DNA of 64,000 bases from Casuarius casuarius (Eukaryota > Chordata > Aves > Casuariiformes > Casuariidae), in contig PTFA01000035.1 in the NCBI GenBank assembly GCA_003342895.1, positions 1,942,837 through 2,006,836 of the forward strand, given 5' to 3'. The notes beneath the pieces were generated by a model. It ran no database searches. It had not been told where the DNA came from and saw only the letters and a program-made list of their open reading frames with translations. The translations under genes and the position numbers were made by a program. Each line of letters opens with the position of its first letter. The first letter of the stretch is position 1. Below are positions 10,201-25,347 of the stretch, in pieces.

Positions 10201-13200
10201 CTGTAGAGTTATACCTCATTGCTTTAGCTTCACAGATGTTTGTTTATTGTTTGCAGTTAACTAATGTGAAGTAACTATTTCACTGCAAAAATCATATGTG
10301 GAAATGTAGTGCTAGTAACAGTTAATGAGACAGCTAAGCAAAATCAGTATATCTGCTAATGGGAGAATTTTATTAATAGATTGTCAAAAATACAAGACTT
10401 CCAGCACTTCAGTTATCCTTACAATCTCTTCTGTCTTGAGATTGTCATACTGCTTGTATTAAATCCCCACACCCCTACCCCAAAAGAAATGCAGCCCTTT
10501 GGTTTGAAGGAAAAATTTGTTTAGCACAGTGAGTCGTTTTGCTTTGCCAGTAGTTCTAAAGTCATTTTTGACTAGACTTAAAATGAAATCTTTTTTAAAT
10601 TATTCTTTTCTGCTTTGGTCACTGAATCAGAAAAAAAATTATGTGCTTAGTCCTAATTACTACTGTAAAACAGTTCTCAGTCTGAGACAGCAGAAGCTGG
10701 TGCATGAAGTGTCTGCCAAAAAGAAAAAATTCCTTGCATATGTATATCCAAGCAAGCAAAGTTGTGGCTTATAATAATAGACTTTCAAAGTTCAGCCTAA
10801 TTTTTATCTAGTTGTATATAAAACCAATGTGAGAATGCTGTACCAGCTGGTTCACAGAAACTGCTTTCCCAAATAGGTTGGGTACACCTTTCATTTTAAA
10901 AAGGTTGGAAGATTTCTTTAGATGGCTGACTTTGGTTTATCTTGTGTAAACCAGTGTCTTGTCTCCATTATTTTTACCATATAATTGATAAAGGATATAT
11001 CACCTCTGCCATGAGAAGCACATTTTTATATGAAAGTTTTTTGTCAGTGGTGAAATTGTCTATATTGTCTTCAGATTGTTTCTAGATGAAATTCAAGTTA
11101 TTGGTCTTTCATCTGAGATATTTTGATCTGTGAAGTCCTAGTGGTTTGAATTAACCTGTATTGCTGAGAAAGTTCACACTTAGATGTGTGTGCCTAATGC
11201 ACGGATTTGACATCCATAGGTAGGAATCTTAAGAATTTGAATGTTTTCCTTGCATGGTCTTTCCTAGTTTAGGAAACCTGAAGATGTAATAGTTGTATGA
11301 AAATTAGTGCATGTACATGCATACACTTTTGATTAGTAAGAATTTTTACTAAGTGTTAGCAGCTGTCTTCGGTATCTTGTTCTTCCCAAGGCTACTGACT
11401 GGTTGGGACATAAATTGGATGCTGTAATCATAACATGACTTTATTTTACCTTTAGCAATGCAAGTAAAAAATCTGAAAAAGTCAAAGGGAGGTCGCTGAA
11501 GTGATCCTGCAAAGTAAAAGTTAAATAGAGTGTTTCAGTTACTTACAGGTACTTAATACTAACAGAATTAATGGAGTACTTACAGATCTCAGATGTGCTC
11601 TGGCAGAACATATGGTCTAAATACCTTTGAAGAAAACCTGAAGATAAAGGTCATGCTACACAGAAAAGATTTACACTAAAAATTATTGTAGCTCAGTTGC
11701 AGTCAGCCACATTTTTCACACTGTTCTCCCGTATGTTTCTATTCTTAAAATGAGGAAACCAGCATTTCAGGGTCTTGGTAATAAATTAAAATAAAATAAA
11801 ATTCCTCCATTTCACCACTGAATGTCTGCTACCCTTTTGAAATATGCATATGGTGTAGTGGCACTTCTGTGCCTATGCATTTGTAAGGAACTCAGGAGTT
11901 TCGAAAAAATCCCCATTCCAGTGGGTATAAAATAATTCCTCTGTTTTTGCAAATAGTGATATCTTGGCAAAAGCAAGAGGAGAAGAGGTTCTGTTTGGGT
12001 AGCCCACTTGCACTGGCATGAAAGGTGTGAGGTTGTTAGCACACTGGGGGATGCATCCTGGTGCCACTGGCACATCTGGGCTGGCTGGCAGGTGTAAGGC
12101 TTCTAGTAACAGCAGAGCACTAGAAGGTGGGAATGTTGCCTTCATGTGTGATCACTCCCAGAGCTCTTAAGTACTCTTGTATGTGCTAGAGGTGGATCTA
12201 AGGTGATATCTTTTTTAACATTTGAAGATGCATTATTTTGTAACTGCTTCTGCTCAGTAAGCACTGAAAATATGGATAAGAAATGCAAAGCCTGAAGTCA
12301 GCCTGGTTGTAATTAATTTAAATGGAGTTTAGCTGGAACTACTTATTTAAACAGGGAGACATTTTTCAGTGATACAAACCATTATGGCCTTTTCTGTGGT
12401 AGCACAGTATCTAGTGAGAAGAGGTTGTTCCAGTTCACTGCTTTTAACAGATATTTGGTTGTATGAAGTACTTCTCATATTCTAGAAAGGATTTCATGCA
12501 TCTCTATAGCTTCTTAAAAAATGGCTCATTCTGTTCTGATTTTCTAGGAGAATTACAGCTGAGAAAATTGCATATTTTTGGAGGATGTAGGACAAAGTGA
12601 GATGCAAATTAAATGATTCTGATTTCTGAAATAAAACATGAGACTGAAAACTTTTTGCATCTCCATAGCATGTCAGAGGTATCTGTAGCTCTTACTGAAT
12701 AGTACTTAGTGAATCTATGAAATCTGTACTTTCTTTTCAGAGGTGCTTGTTCTCTCAGCATGTCAGCTAATTTAGTGTTAGAAATTGTACCTGACAAGAA
12801 TAATGATCCTCTTCCAAAATAGTTCTGTGGCTGAGGTTTTCCTAATACTGACCTTTGTCTAAATTCCTTTGAATGAGGGAGCTAGTCAACACCATGCCTT
12901 CTGAAAATCATTTGATCAGTCCTGTTCAGAAATCTTATCTGTTTGTAGAATTCCAATGGACATGAGCACAGCCCTGTGTAAATGGAAATTTGTAAATGTT
13001 CTTATTCAGGATTTCTAAAAATCTAATGAAATGAACTTATTTTTAATAACCTGCTCTTTGCTCACAAGCTTCCAAGCTAAAGATATGAATATGCTATAGA
13101 ACTGTGAAGATCTTTACATAGAATTAAAAGTTGTGTTTCTATTTCATGTGCTCTGTTCTCTGGGGTTAACTGATAATTTTATTCAGAACTTGAACTGATA

Positions 13201-16200
13201 ATTTTATTCTCCAGCCAGGAAGTGAGTATCAATTGACCTTTCATTTAGTGGAGCAGAAAACCAAGTAATGTTATAAACCTCCATTGTATACAACCAGAGT
13301 TTTGGAAGTATAGCTCCTAAGCTTACGACTATATCAGGAAATGAAAGAGTTTCTGGACTGTTAAAAGGATTTGCTGGAAGGTATGCTGCTAGCACTTACA
13401 ACATGAAACTTAACTGTTATGTATTTACGCTAACACTGTACCTCTGAGGAATATTCAACATTTCATGCAGTCATCCTTCATTTTTCTGAGCTATGTAAGT
13501 TTATTCAACTGCAGGTTTACTAGATTTCTCTTCTTTCAATCTGATCTTAAAGCTGTTTGAGAACAAAAAGGGACTGCAAGAGCAATGAGCGATTGTCTTA
13601 TACCAGATTGTACTAGTTATAAGGATTTTAAATTTTCTCATGCAGGTTCTTCACATTCATGTTCTTCACACAAATTATTATGTTCTTGAAAGTATTTGAT
13701 ATGGTTCATCAGTCTTGGGCCCAGAGTATCAGATGTAATTCTGTTGCAAGCAAATAGAATTGTAAAGGTAGGACTAAAGGGCAAAGTAACCATTTTCTTA
13801 TTATGGAAGGTACCTATTAAGGCAGGTAAAGCTTAAGAACAGGAAGAGCACATACACTGGTAAGGACAGCATATGGAAGAGAAAATTCAGCAAGGCCGAA
13901 GCTGTGCTGCATGTAAAGTCATGTAAACAATAAATCCAGTTAGAATTAAGTATATTTAAAAGTCTATTCATTTGCATAGTGATTAAGAACAAAAATGGAA
14001 TCACACTGATGGACTATCCATCTCAGCTGTGTAGCATAGACTGTCTTATGTGGAAAGAGACTTTGAGAGATTTTCCAAGTAGTTGAAAGTCTTTTCATGA
14101 CTCACCAATTCTCTGTAAAACCTCTCAATATGCCAACTGAAGCTGCGTAAACCAAAAATGCCCTGTGGTAGCCATTAATTACCAGTAAGTACACAATGTT
14201 GTGATCGTTACTGCTTAATGGTCTTTTTAATCAAGAAGAAATGTCATTCAGTCTTAAGAGATAAGGAGATCTCTGTTCTCAATAGTCAAGTTGCTTGGAA
14301 ATTGTAGTTCTGCCCTAGTACTTTTTGAGTTTCTAGCTGAAGTGGGAGGAAGAATATATTTGGCATCATGATAAATCCTTTTGTTTTTTCCATTCTTTAA
14401 GTAGCATGCAGTTTGGAATGACAGATGACCCAAATGATTTACTATTACTATGGGACTCCAAGCCCAAACTAGTCTGCTTTCTCATAGGATACATCATCAT
14501 ACTGCTCATGGTAACAGGAAAAAAAACCCAGGTCAGATTTAATACAACAGCTTCCATTTCAGTACTCTGTTTTTCCACACAACATAGTGTAGGAAATTTT
14601 ATATGGAGATTTAGTTATGACATTATTTAATTGTCCTGTATGGTGGCTCGCAAATAATATGCTGCACAGCACAAGCAGTATTTCTGCTCAAAGAGGAGGA
14701 AGCAAGCTGTGTGGTCCAATTGATGAAACAGTGATCTGGGAGTCTGAAGATGCAGATTCAACTCCACTCCTTATCACCAACTTAGTGCATAACTCAGGCT
14801 AACAGGTTTGTGCCTTCCTGTCTTCATATACAGTTGTGTATTTGTGGAAGAAATTCTTGGATGAGATTTTGTAGCCTGTATTGTATTAAACTGCATAACT
14901 GAATTCATTTTTCTGGCCTTAAAATTTGAGTCAGACTTGAAGCCTTGAGCATTCCTACTAAGGATTCAAGTAGAGATATTGTGGACATTTTTCAGGTGCA
15001 TCATTTTCTAGCTTCTCTTTAATTGTGAAAGTTCATAAAATTGTTGTGATCAACTGTATGAAGGGATCACCAGCTTTGACCATGAAACGTAGTGGCCAGA
15101 TATCAGTTACAAGTGATAGTTTCTACCAAAGCATTTCCTTCTACAGCATGCTCTTATGTATCTTTTCTTTTCATCCACCCTCAATTAGTGTAATTAAGCA
15201 GGCCTAGACTAATGAGCGAGTAATAGAATTGCAATTTCAGCAGTCTCCCAGGAAGATGTTACTGAACAAGACAACATTGCTTTGCATACAGTCCAACAAT
15301 GAACAAGAGACTTGTTGACCAAAGTCACTGCATGAGATCCACAAAAGGGTTTTTATTCATGATGTCCCAGTCATCAGCAGAGTTGTGGTGGTCACTTTAC
15401 TTCATGCTTCATATTCATGGGGCACTTCAGTCTCAAGTTTTGGACCTATCTTGCCTTGTCATCAGCAACAAATATCAGTAAAGCTTAGCCAACACTTTAA
15501 CTGACATAGTTATCCTTTTCAAAAATAGATATGAAATTAGAGTGAGAAAGTTTCAAACCTCTAACATACTGTAAAATCCATAAAATCTATGAATTTAGAT
15601 ATGAACAACAAAAAATTCCTACTACCCAAATAAGGAAATGGTTTATACTTTAGTAACACACAATTTTGCTAATCAAAGTTGTCCTTGTGCCAGCATCTGC
15701 ATGTGTAAGAAATAGCTACTGCTACAGTTGGTCCAGAGTGTTTGCAGATCAAGAAAACAAATGCTATCACTTTGGAAGACTTGGTCTCATTGCTTGGAAA
15801 TGTTGCTGTTTAAAACGAAGAGTAGAGAAACAGTTCTTGTCACCCAGAAGGCAAATTCTTGTTGAACTTCTATCAAATATACAGATTTTCTCAACAAATG
15901 AAACATCTTACAATAGCAGGTGTTATGCTGATGTGCACAATAGACATTAAGTAATATAATTTAGACATGCAGCCGTATGAAACATAGGACTTATACCACT
16001 GACTGGCAAAATTCTTATTTGACCAAAACACTGAAGAGAAGCCTTGCAAAACTTCCTATTTGTGCCAATCTCTGTTGCTTCAGACATTCTTCATTACTGG
16101 CAGTTATTTGAATTATCTACAGTGCCCCAGGAGGCATCTAACATACCTTATGGGAAGGGAGAGAAGGACACTCATGCTTTTTGCTAGCTATCTAAGGTCT

Positions 16201-19200
16201 ACTATGTAGTCCTCTTGAAGTATGCTGTGATATTAATAACCTACTCAGGCATCTGATGATAAGAAGGAAGAGTTGAGTTTAGTATACTGTAGTAATAGTG
16301 AAATGTTTACCCAGCTTTTCCAAAGGTGGGTGGTCCTCAGCTGAAGTCTGTTCCTCCCATACCACTACGTTACTAAAAGTTGATTAAAAGATCAAGATGA
16401 CCAAGCCCCTTGAAAGCAAATAGCATTGCAATGTTTTTCGTTGTGCCCGTTACCACCTAAATGTTGCTAAGATTGTCCTATTAGATAATGATTCCTTGGT
16501 GTGATCCGAATTTTTAATGTGTGCAGCAATCTTCCTTAAATACCTGCTATAGTTCAAATGAAAGACTAATTTACAGGGAAAAAGTAAATTTTTTATTTCT
16601 CAGACATCTAGCGGCCTACATAGAGAACTCATTGTTTGATTCTGGAAACAGCTACAAGGTCGAGCCTGGTCTTTGAGAAAGAGCAGTGTCAAAGATGCTC
16701 TAGTTCACACTGCCTTGGAATAGATCCCCCAGATACTCTTCTGTATGCTGATGTCTTCCCTGGACTTTCATCGACCTCAGTTGCAATGCTGAATTGGGCT
16801 TAATTGCTGTATCTAAAGACAGTGCTGTTTTCAGTGCTTTTGAGGCACATGTGGTGCCACATGGTAATTTTGCACATGTACACATAATTTTAGCAATTAC
16901 ATTCTTGTCTAATGTAATACCAGGGAGAGGCACAGCCACTTGTTTTCAAAGCTGACTATAACTTGCATTGATAACATAAATCTGACTCCTTGAGTGACAG
17001 GGTCTCAAAAATGCTGCAATATCCTGACTGTGTTTCTAGGAGCACTTAAAAAAAAAAAAAAATGGTGCAGGTTGGCTGTTAAACAGCCAAGATGTTTAAA
17101 AAAAACAAACCAGAAAAAGGGCCGATAGCACCTGTTTCTTTTTTTAGTGGTCTTTTGCAACTCTCCAGGAATTTTTTTGATAAAGATGTTGAAGATCTGA
17201 ATTACTAGTTGAGGTTATTTAAGGTCTTCTAATGGAACCAGATTTAATGAGCCCTTAATTTGGACATCAGGACTCGGTTCTGAAATTTTTGACAATTAGC
17301 AGTTACCCGGATCATCCAGGAGTGAATAGGACTTGCTAGCAGTAACTTTCAGCAAACTATTTCACACCTGCTACTGATCAATCATACATGCAGAACAGAT
17401 TTTAACGAAGCCTGAACAGTTAGATGATAGAAGTGATTTATTGACCTGTTTTCTCAGTCTTATTGAAATGAATTATAAAGCCTTCCAGTTATTAATCCCT
17501 GTAAATGAACTAGGAACGGCTCATGGTTGGACTTTTGAGCTAGAGATGAAAGCGTAAGAGCAGGTCTTCAGCTTTTGAGGGGAGCCCTGTTTGGTTGTCT
17601 GCATTAACTTACTGATGAATCTCTAGTTCAATTTCCTATTTCAGTGGAGTTCAGAAAGGCAGCTGGCAATTTAGCAGTACTGTAAGTGTAGGTGATTTAA
17701 AGTGTAAGACTGCAATGCTAAGAACTATTTAGACTTGTATAGAGCAAGTACTATATATATATGCATACACATATACACACTCAATAGGAAACAAATTTAG
17801 AGTCTTCAGGACTTGTCAGATGTATTACGGGTCTCATAATTACTGGACTGTTGATTTTCACTGTGTGAAGATAATCTGTAACAGACAAACCCCAGGAGAA
17901 TAATTTAGGCATTAAAATCACAGATGAATCATAATGACAGCATACTTCAAAGTTACTTCTACTCATTAAAGATGAACTTCTTTAACCAGATAAACACAGA
18001 GTTCAGGCTGTGCATTTCACTAAATGGTTGAAGTCCCACTAATTTAGGATAAAGCTTAATAGTATATGTATATTGCAAAGCAGTTATCAGGTACCATCAC
18101 AATCATATTCATTAATTTTCAAGCAGTGCAAGTGAAATAGTTTAACCAGTTGAAGGCAACATATATAAGGACAAATCTGCAGTCTACCTTGATAAGTAAC
18201 TCACTATGATCAACACTGATCCTCACAGTCATGAGCATAAAAATCCTTGCCAGCTATTCATAGATTGCTCTCCTGAGCTTATGTTGTTGAATGAAGCAAA
18301 AAAATAGAGAAAAAGAAACAGTATTTTCCCCTCATCTTTCAGCTTGACTCATCTAAATGGTGACATTTACAGACACATTTTGATGATGTCCCTTTATACT
18401 GTTGCAAAGGGGAGTTTGTGGGTAGTACACTTAACACTCTGCTTCCCTGTGTTGGCTTTGTTGTCTTCTGAATCTGAGAGAGAAAGCAACAGAGGTAATC
18501 AATATACATACTACCTGACTGATCCCATCTTGTTCAGATCATCGCTGGCAGAGTGATCAAAGTCATCTGTTCATATGCTGTTTGTTGTGAATAAAGCTAA
18601 CTGAACAGTACTATCACTTGTGCAGTCAAGGGTGCCAACTTGTTCTAATAGCTGACCGGTAGTTCTCCAGAGAAAAACTTTTATGCTAGTGAAAAGCTGG
18701 GGAGGAAGCTTTTATGGCAAAACAAAGAAATTTGTATTTATCGCTGCAGCCGCTGTAATCTCAGATACTGTTCTTTTATGTAAAGGGATGCTAACTCAAG
18801 TGTTTCATTTTTCAGTGACAACTGATACAGAGCCATTGCTGCTGACAGACCCGCTGAAGTATCCCAGATAGTGGGTGCTTTATGATATGTTTGACTTTAG
18901 ACACGAGACTTACTTCCAGTAAGCACTGAAATATGTTACTGACCCATGGTATCCAAAAGACTGCATTTTCTGACAACCATTTTTTTCATTATTTGTTATG
19001 GATGAAAATTAAATCTCCCTTCCACTGGTAGGAGGTCCTTGGATTTTTCAGTGAGGAAACTGGAAGTGACTGTAGTTCATCTAAGGTGGCTTTGTGACAA
19101 ATACTAAAAACAATGGGGAATAAAAACCTTGCAAAGGAGTCTTGGCTAATGGTTTCACAGATGTGCTTAAATGAACACTTGTTTTTGTACTTGCTGGCAT

Positions 19201-22200
19201 GAGACTTCCCACTCAAATGTGAGAAGCAACTCTTCTGTATTACCATCATTTAGTGGCTATTACTGTGTGTCTGTTCTGCAATCTTTGACTTGTAACTCTG
19301 TTATGTTACTGAAATAGACTTTGAGAAAGGGAGGAGCATGCATAAATAAGTAAATAGCCTGAGAGACTAAAGCTTTGTGCACATTCACTAAGTGTAAATG
19401 TATCTGGGACCACCACAACTGTCCTGTGGATGCATTATTTATTTGGATTTTAATGTGCACTCTCTGTTTGGTTTTCTTGCTTCCAAGAATCTTCAGGATG
19501 TTTTGACAAGTGTACAGAGCTGTGAACACAGCTGGTTGAAATCTCATCTGACTTGCCTTTCTCATTTAAGTAGAGAAATTATGTGATATTTCGTTTCACC
19601 CAGCAGTGGAAGGATTTCCCTGCCTTGAAGGAGATTTGCTAGAGTAAGTGTTACTTGAATTTGGAGATGAGATAAACTGTATCTGCTTGCTTTCTGCTAT
19701 CATACTTGATCATTGCCAGGATAAATCATTTCTCTTTTTGTTTGGGTAGAATGTACTGGCAGACTTATGCTTATGTACCGAGTCACATTTTTTCCTTAAT
19801 TGAAGTGTATGGTTGTACCCGTGCATATCAGAGCATATGCTCAGATTCTGTGGTGATAGAACTGGGGGAACAGCTATTGCTTTTTTGGTTGGAATACGCA
19901 TTTTCTGCAGGAGTGAGCAATATGACAGGCAAGAAAAAATATTTAAGCTGTTGAAGCATGCCCTTTGCAAGTAACAGAAATATTCTATGATACATCCTGT
20001 ACACGTGAAGCTGATTCTGCAGAGCTTTTGAGAAATAGTATGAAACAAAACTAATTTAAAAGATGGCCAGGTCTGACCACAGAAGGAAGCAGAACAGTGC
20101 CTGGACTTTCAGCACGGTATTTAAGTACCTGAAAAAATCTAAACATATGCGCCAGAGCAAGATTTTGTTAAGATTCTGAGGTAACTGGCGCTGGAGAAAA
20201 TATGGGCCTTTGCTGAATCAAGGCCGAACTCCATATTGTTCTTGCCTCACGCTGTGAAGGCAAATCTACAGGATTTTTAAAATCAATTTGCTCAACAGAT
20301 TAGGGGTATTTAAGATGCTCCTATGTTTTTCAGATCAATACCAACAGCTTCTGAACAGTATCTGGTGTGGAAAATCACAATCTCCTGGCTGTTACCGATG
20401 CATCTGTTGATTCTTCTCTGAGACCACTTTTGGGTTCTTTCTGTTCAGGAAACATCAATCGCATCTAAACACAATTTTCTTGCCATCTGCCTCCAAACCC
20501 TGCTGTACTAAAAACAAACTGTAGCAGGAAGACTAATGGCAAATGATATTAAGGACTAAAATAGTTTGATTAAATTATTTCATTACTTTATTTTAACTGT
20601 GGAGTATGTGGGTATTTCAAAGTGAAATGCATTTTTGTTGAAGAAACTTTTTTCACTTGCAGCTTTCTTCAGATATAAAGAGAGTGGACTATAGGAGCTG
20701 TTGATTTGATCTTCTCAGTTACAGTGCTTGAAAAGCTCCAGGGACCATTTCTTTTTTTCTTCTGCTGTGTGCTTAGAGACCACAAAATAAATTGACCTCA
20801 TTTTCTTTCCTTTTCTGAATTTTCTTTTGAGAGAGTATTAGCAACTGATTATTATACTGTCATTTTTAGTACCATTATAAATGTTTTGAAGCACTGGTAA
20901 GGTCCTGTAACACTTCAAACCTTTCTCTTCTCCCATCCTCCCCCAGTACCTTAACACGCGTGTATGCAAATAGTGTTCTAAATTCTGTGAGACTCCAGAC
21001 CGAGTTGTGACTTCAGATTCATCTGATAAAGCAAACATTGGCATAAAATAATTTTGACATTGACCTGGCTTGAATCTAGATATTTTGATTTTTTTCATGA
21101 TCAAGATGAAGTTGAGACTTCATTGTGTTGTTAAAGCCTTGCATTCTAGGATTTAGGTTTAAAAATAATTAATCTCAGCAATTCACAACAACCATTTGAA
21201 ATCTTAGAATTATCCTCTGGACTGTTTTTATCTTGTCTCAAGAATAGCATCTGTTCAGTAGCTGTTGAGAGAGCTTAAGAAGTGATTGGAGCATAATCAT
21301 TTCTTTTAGAATATCACACAATTTGTGATGAGTTCTGTTTATTCTTCAATTTTGTGTTAAACTAGTGAGTAATGTTCTTAACACAATGTATAGTAAAGCA
21401 GAGTACCCATTAAAAATATGTTTATTTCTCCCTTCAGTAGGTGGCCCGCACAGGAAGAGTCTACCTCTGTTGCTGAATATTTGATTTACTGTGTCAGTTT
21501 AAGGATTGTGTGGTGATAGTCCCTCTGCCGGCAGTGTCCGGCTCCCAGATGCTCTAGTTGTGCAGTTCCTTGGGGTATCAGAGTTGGGAGCTTTGAGAGC
21601 AGGCAGACAGCTTCCTTTTCAGCCTTAGCAGGGCTTGGTTTTCTTTTGACTCTGGGCTCATGTGTCTTTTTCAACACATTTAGAGTTCACAGTTTTGCCT
21701 TATAAAATATAGCCATCAAAGCCAGTATTTCTCAGCCTTTTACAATGCAAAGGATGCCTTAGCCTTCCTGAAACAATCCACAGACCATCTGGGCAGCACT
21801 GCTGTAGCAGCTTCCTTTTGTGAACTTGTGCAATGTTTGGCTAAACTCTGAGTATTCATTTCATATTTTGTTCCTTTTGTTTTTCTCTTGCATGCTTGAA
21901 TACAGATATGTGTATCGTGCTGGGGTTTGGGGCTTTTACTTAAAACTCCTTTTTGAACCGCTTTCAGATGTCTTCTTGCCCACGGAATGTGAAAAACAGC
22001 TCTAAAACAAATATTTGGGAGGCAGCAGGAACACTAAAAAACCCTTTGATTTTACTATTTCTTCCATGCAATACCCTATTAATATTTTTGGAAAATTGCA
22101 TTGTGACTGCACTTCAGGATCATCTGTTCGTGGACTCTTTATTACTGGAAAGGTCACTAAATATAAAGCTGTTATTTAGTACTGCTGTTATTTAGTACTT

Positions 22201-24900
22201 TTCTATAGACAAAATGTTTTTTCTTCAACTGGATGTTAGAATAATTTATCCTGAAAACAGCCAGAATCTGAATCTTGTCACAAAGGAAGACTGTATTTTC
22301 AAAAGTGACAGAAGAAAAGTACTTCAATTATAAGGTGTTCCACAACTGCTTGAGTTGCAGCTTAATTTTTGATCCAGAAAAGTCTGCTTAGCAAAACAAA
22401 ACATAACTGAAGACTGCTATTAAGGAGTATTTTAGCGCAGCTTTTTAAACTCAGCTTGGAAAAGCATGCTTGCATCATAACATAATCACAGGGAAGAAAA
22501 GATGATGGGATGTATTTAAATATGTTCTGTACTTCATAAATATCATCAGGGGATTTTGAAAGCCTGCCTCTAATTTGAGGGGGCAATGTTGTGCTTATCA
22601 AATAATATCACTTTTACTATGAATACTCATTGATACCAGTTATTGGTATTTTGTATCACAGTGTTAGTAGCAGGTTGCAAGCCACTGGTTGCAAATGTGA
22701 AGTGGAAGATGAGATTTTAAAGTGTGTATGTGTTCCTACATATTGCGTGTTCCTTTATTCTTAGAATAATGCTATGATCATTCAAATGGGAATCTCTGCT
22801 TCAGTGGAGATTTCAGTGGCACTCTCCTCTATTATGTCTTCAGCCTCTAATTTTCAATTCTGATGGCAGAAGCCACTGGCAGATTAAATGCCCTTTCTGT
22901 TTGCATTCCCTATGTATGCTTCCATGCACCTTTCCCCACCAGCTTACCCTGTGCCCTTCTTTGGGGTTTTAGGGAGACTACCACCACGCATTCCAAAGTC
23001 ATAGAAAATTGAGTCTTATTCAAAGGTCAAGAGATTTTTACTAACTGTGTTATATTGTTCATTTGCCTTTTGCTATTGTGGCCATGTTTTTAAGCTGTAC
23101 AGAAAAAAGACTGTGAATGCCCTTTTGTTTTTAAAGGAAAGCTGAGTTTCTGATGTGCTGTATAATACCAAGATCTGGAGTTATTAGGAAAAAAAAAAGT
23201 CACTTAACACTTGTTATAAAGTTCTAGGAGGAGTAACCCTGATACTGAGCTTCCTGAGAGACAGGACCCTTCATGGCAGTGACCCTGTAGTGACTGAACA
23301 GGCTATTCCTGTATAGCCTGTGTGGGAAACGTGCTTTCAGAGTCTAAGTCTTCAGTCTTACTCTGACTCTAGATATACAAGCCCAGTTTCCATCAGTTTC
23401 TCTTGCACAGTGGTCTCTGATGGCAAAACATTACTCTTTCTAATTTAGGTCAATGCTATTTAATGTCATTCTCAAACCCTAGAAATGACTTATATTATAA
23501 GAGAAGAAAATTATTCACGTCCTTCAATAGCATTGCAATACCATCCTTATCAACTGTGTGCTTTTCTAAAGGGCAGGGGAGGGAGAATGTTTCTAGCTAA
23601 ATGTTTTTCGTTGGTATGAAAGGATATGATTGCCATGAATCTCAAAAGGGTCATGGAACTGAAATGTCCATTCTGTGAGAACATGAAATGTTCCCAAGTT
23701 GATTGTGCACTACTGGAAGTAATGATAAATCATTTAGTATCTTTATAGAGGCCTTCAGGTTACTATTTAGCCCATGCACTAACAGTCTGCAGTAACAGTC
23801 AGGAAACTAAGCCTTGATCTACCAAAGCACTTAAAACACATAAGTTACTTTGAAAATGTTCACTCACTTAAAGTAATCATGTTAGTGTCTTCCTGCATTG
23901 GCACTTAGAGCAATTCCACTGAATTCAAGATTACACGTTAAAGGAAGGGTTTCAGTAGGCAAAACTTCTCTTTTTGTAACAGGCCATGGTGAATCTCTGA
24001 GTAGTGATGGTATTGCTCTGCAGTCTTGTTGTACCGTATTTTCTGCATGTTGGGCTTCTATTAGACCGCCCTTCACACATGTAACGGGCTTCCTTGCACT
24101 AGCTGTGTTTTGCCGTAGTGCTTGATTGGAAGTGATATACTCAGAAATTAATGGAATACTTCAATTTTTGAGCGTTTCATTAAAAAAAAAAAAAACTTAT
24201 TTCAGGGCTTTTGGCAAATATCAAAATACCAGAACTGTGTATGGGATGAAGAATGACATACTTCTATCACCTCTAATCCAGATAATTCCTGTCTTAATAT
24301 TGGTTTCTGCCTGCTTCAGCCTTGTGTTGCATTAAATAATAAATAGGAATTTATCCACTGACTTGCCTAGGAATGAGTTTGAGGCCTGATTTTGCCACAG
24401 CAAGAACCCCAGTTTATAAAATGCTCAATCTCATCAACTTCTTTTGACTTCAGCTGGATTTAACTCTGTGCAGAACAGGATGTGGTTTGACTACAAATTA
24501 GAAATGTGATATTTTTTCCTTTTGGGGACTTGCAGACTAACTAATAAAAAATTCTCAGTAGACAGGAGAACCTGCAATAGTATTTCAATTTTCACTTAGT
24601 GGTATATCATAATGTTTTCTAACATGAAGATATTTTTTCATTGCTGAGAAGCATTCCAAATTTGATCTCTGTAGTTAACTTTAATAAATCCTAAATGAGT
24701 ACACTAACCATTTCCTATCCCGACAAATACCACATTTTTGGCAGGAATGCGGAGAAATCTTCCATTCAACTAATTGCTTTTTTTGCAACAAAATGTTGCA
24801 GAAAATTCCATTGTTACTTTTAGAGGGTATCTTAAAAAGGCTCTGTTTTTAGAGTTAGAGTCATCTTAACTAAATATCCTCAGTGTGTTACACTGTGTGC
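4283..24900. other. Intergenic or unannotated; no gene recognised
   Basis: I found no supported gene in this 20 kb of AT-rich, CpG-poor sequence. Open frames are short (at most about 126 codons), resemble no family I know, and many lack an ATG start. Small details are an A-run at 17048-17062, an alternating AT/CA stretch at 17752-17780, an exact 16-bp tandem pair at 22168-22199, a 25-bp-spaced duplicate 'actgataattttattc' at 13169 and 13194, and an A-run at 24182-24195. Small spliced exons of an unknown gene or non-coding RNA could be hidden here. Confidence 0.5.
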
Positions 24901-24913
24901 GTTATCCAGTTTT

Positions 24914-24930
24914 CACACACACACACACAC
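24914..24930. repeat. (CA)n microsatellite
   Basis: A short uninterrupted CA dinucleotide run of about 8.5 units. Confidence 0.95.
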
Positions 24931-25310
24931 TCTGATTCTGACCAAAATGCACATAAGACAAGTACAACCAACCTGTTCTTACAGTGTCCACACAATTACA
25001 TAAATGGTCATTGGTTTATCTTTTAGATACATTTCAGAGACAAGCAGATTGTAAACTCCTCCCATAAGATGTATCAGCTAACTGGTAATAGGAGATGGGC
25101 AAGAACTGACAACTTCTTTCTAGTCCAGTAGCAGACTAAGATTAAATGAATCTCTAATTTTGAGACTTCTGGATCTTTTGCTTTCATTTCCTTTAGAGGT
25201 AGAAAAAGGGTGGTGGTTGGGAGAAAAGAGAGGATCCTTGGGGGCAGGGTTAACTCTTCTCTCTTCTCAGTTTATTCTGGCACTCAAAAATGAAAAACCT
25301 TTGGTCATGG

Positions 25311-25347
25311 ACACACCCACCCACCCACACCCACCCACCCACCCAAA
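25311..25347. repeat. (CCCA)n microsatellite
   Basis: A run of CCCA tetranucleotides interrupted twice by ACA, about 35 bases long. The complementary strand is a TGGG repeat. Confidence 0.95.
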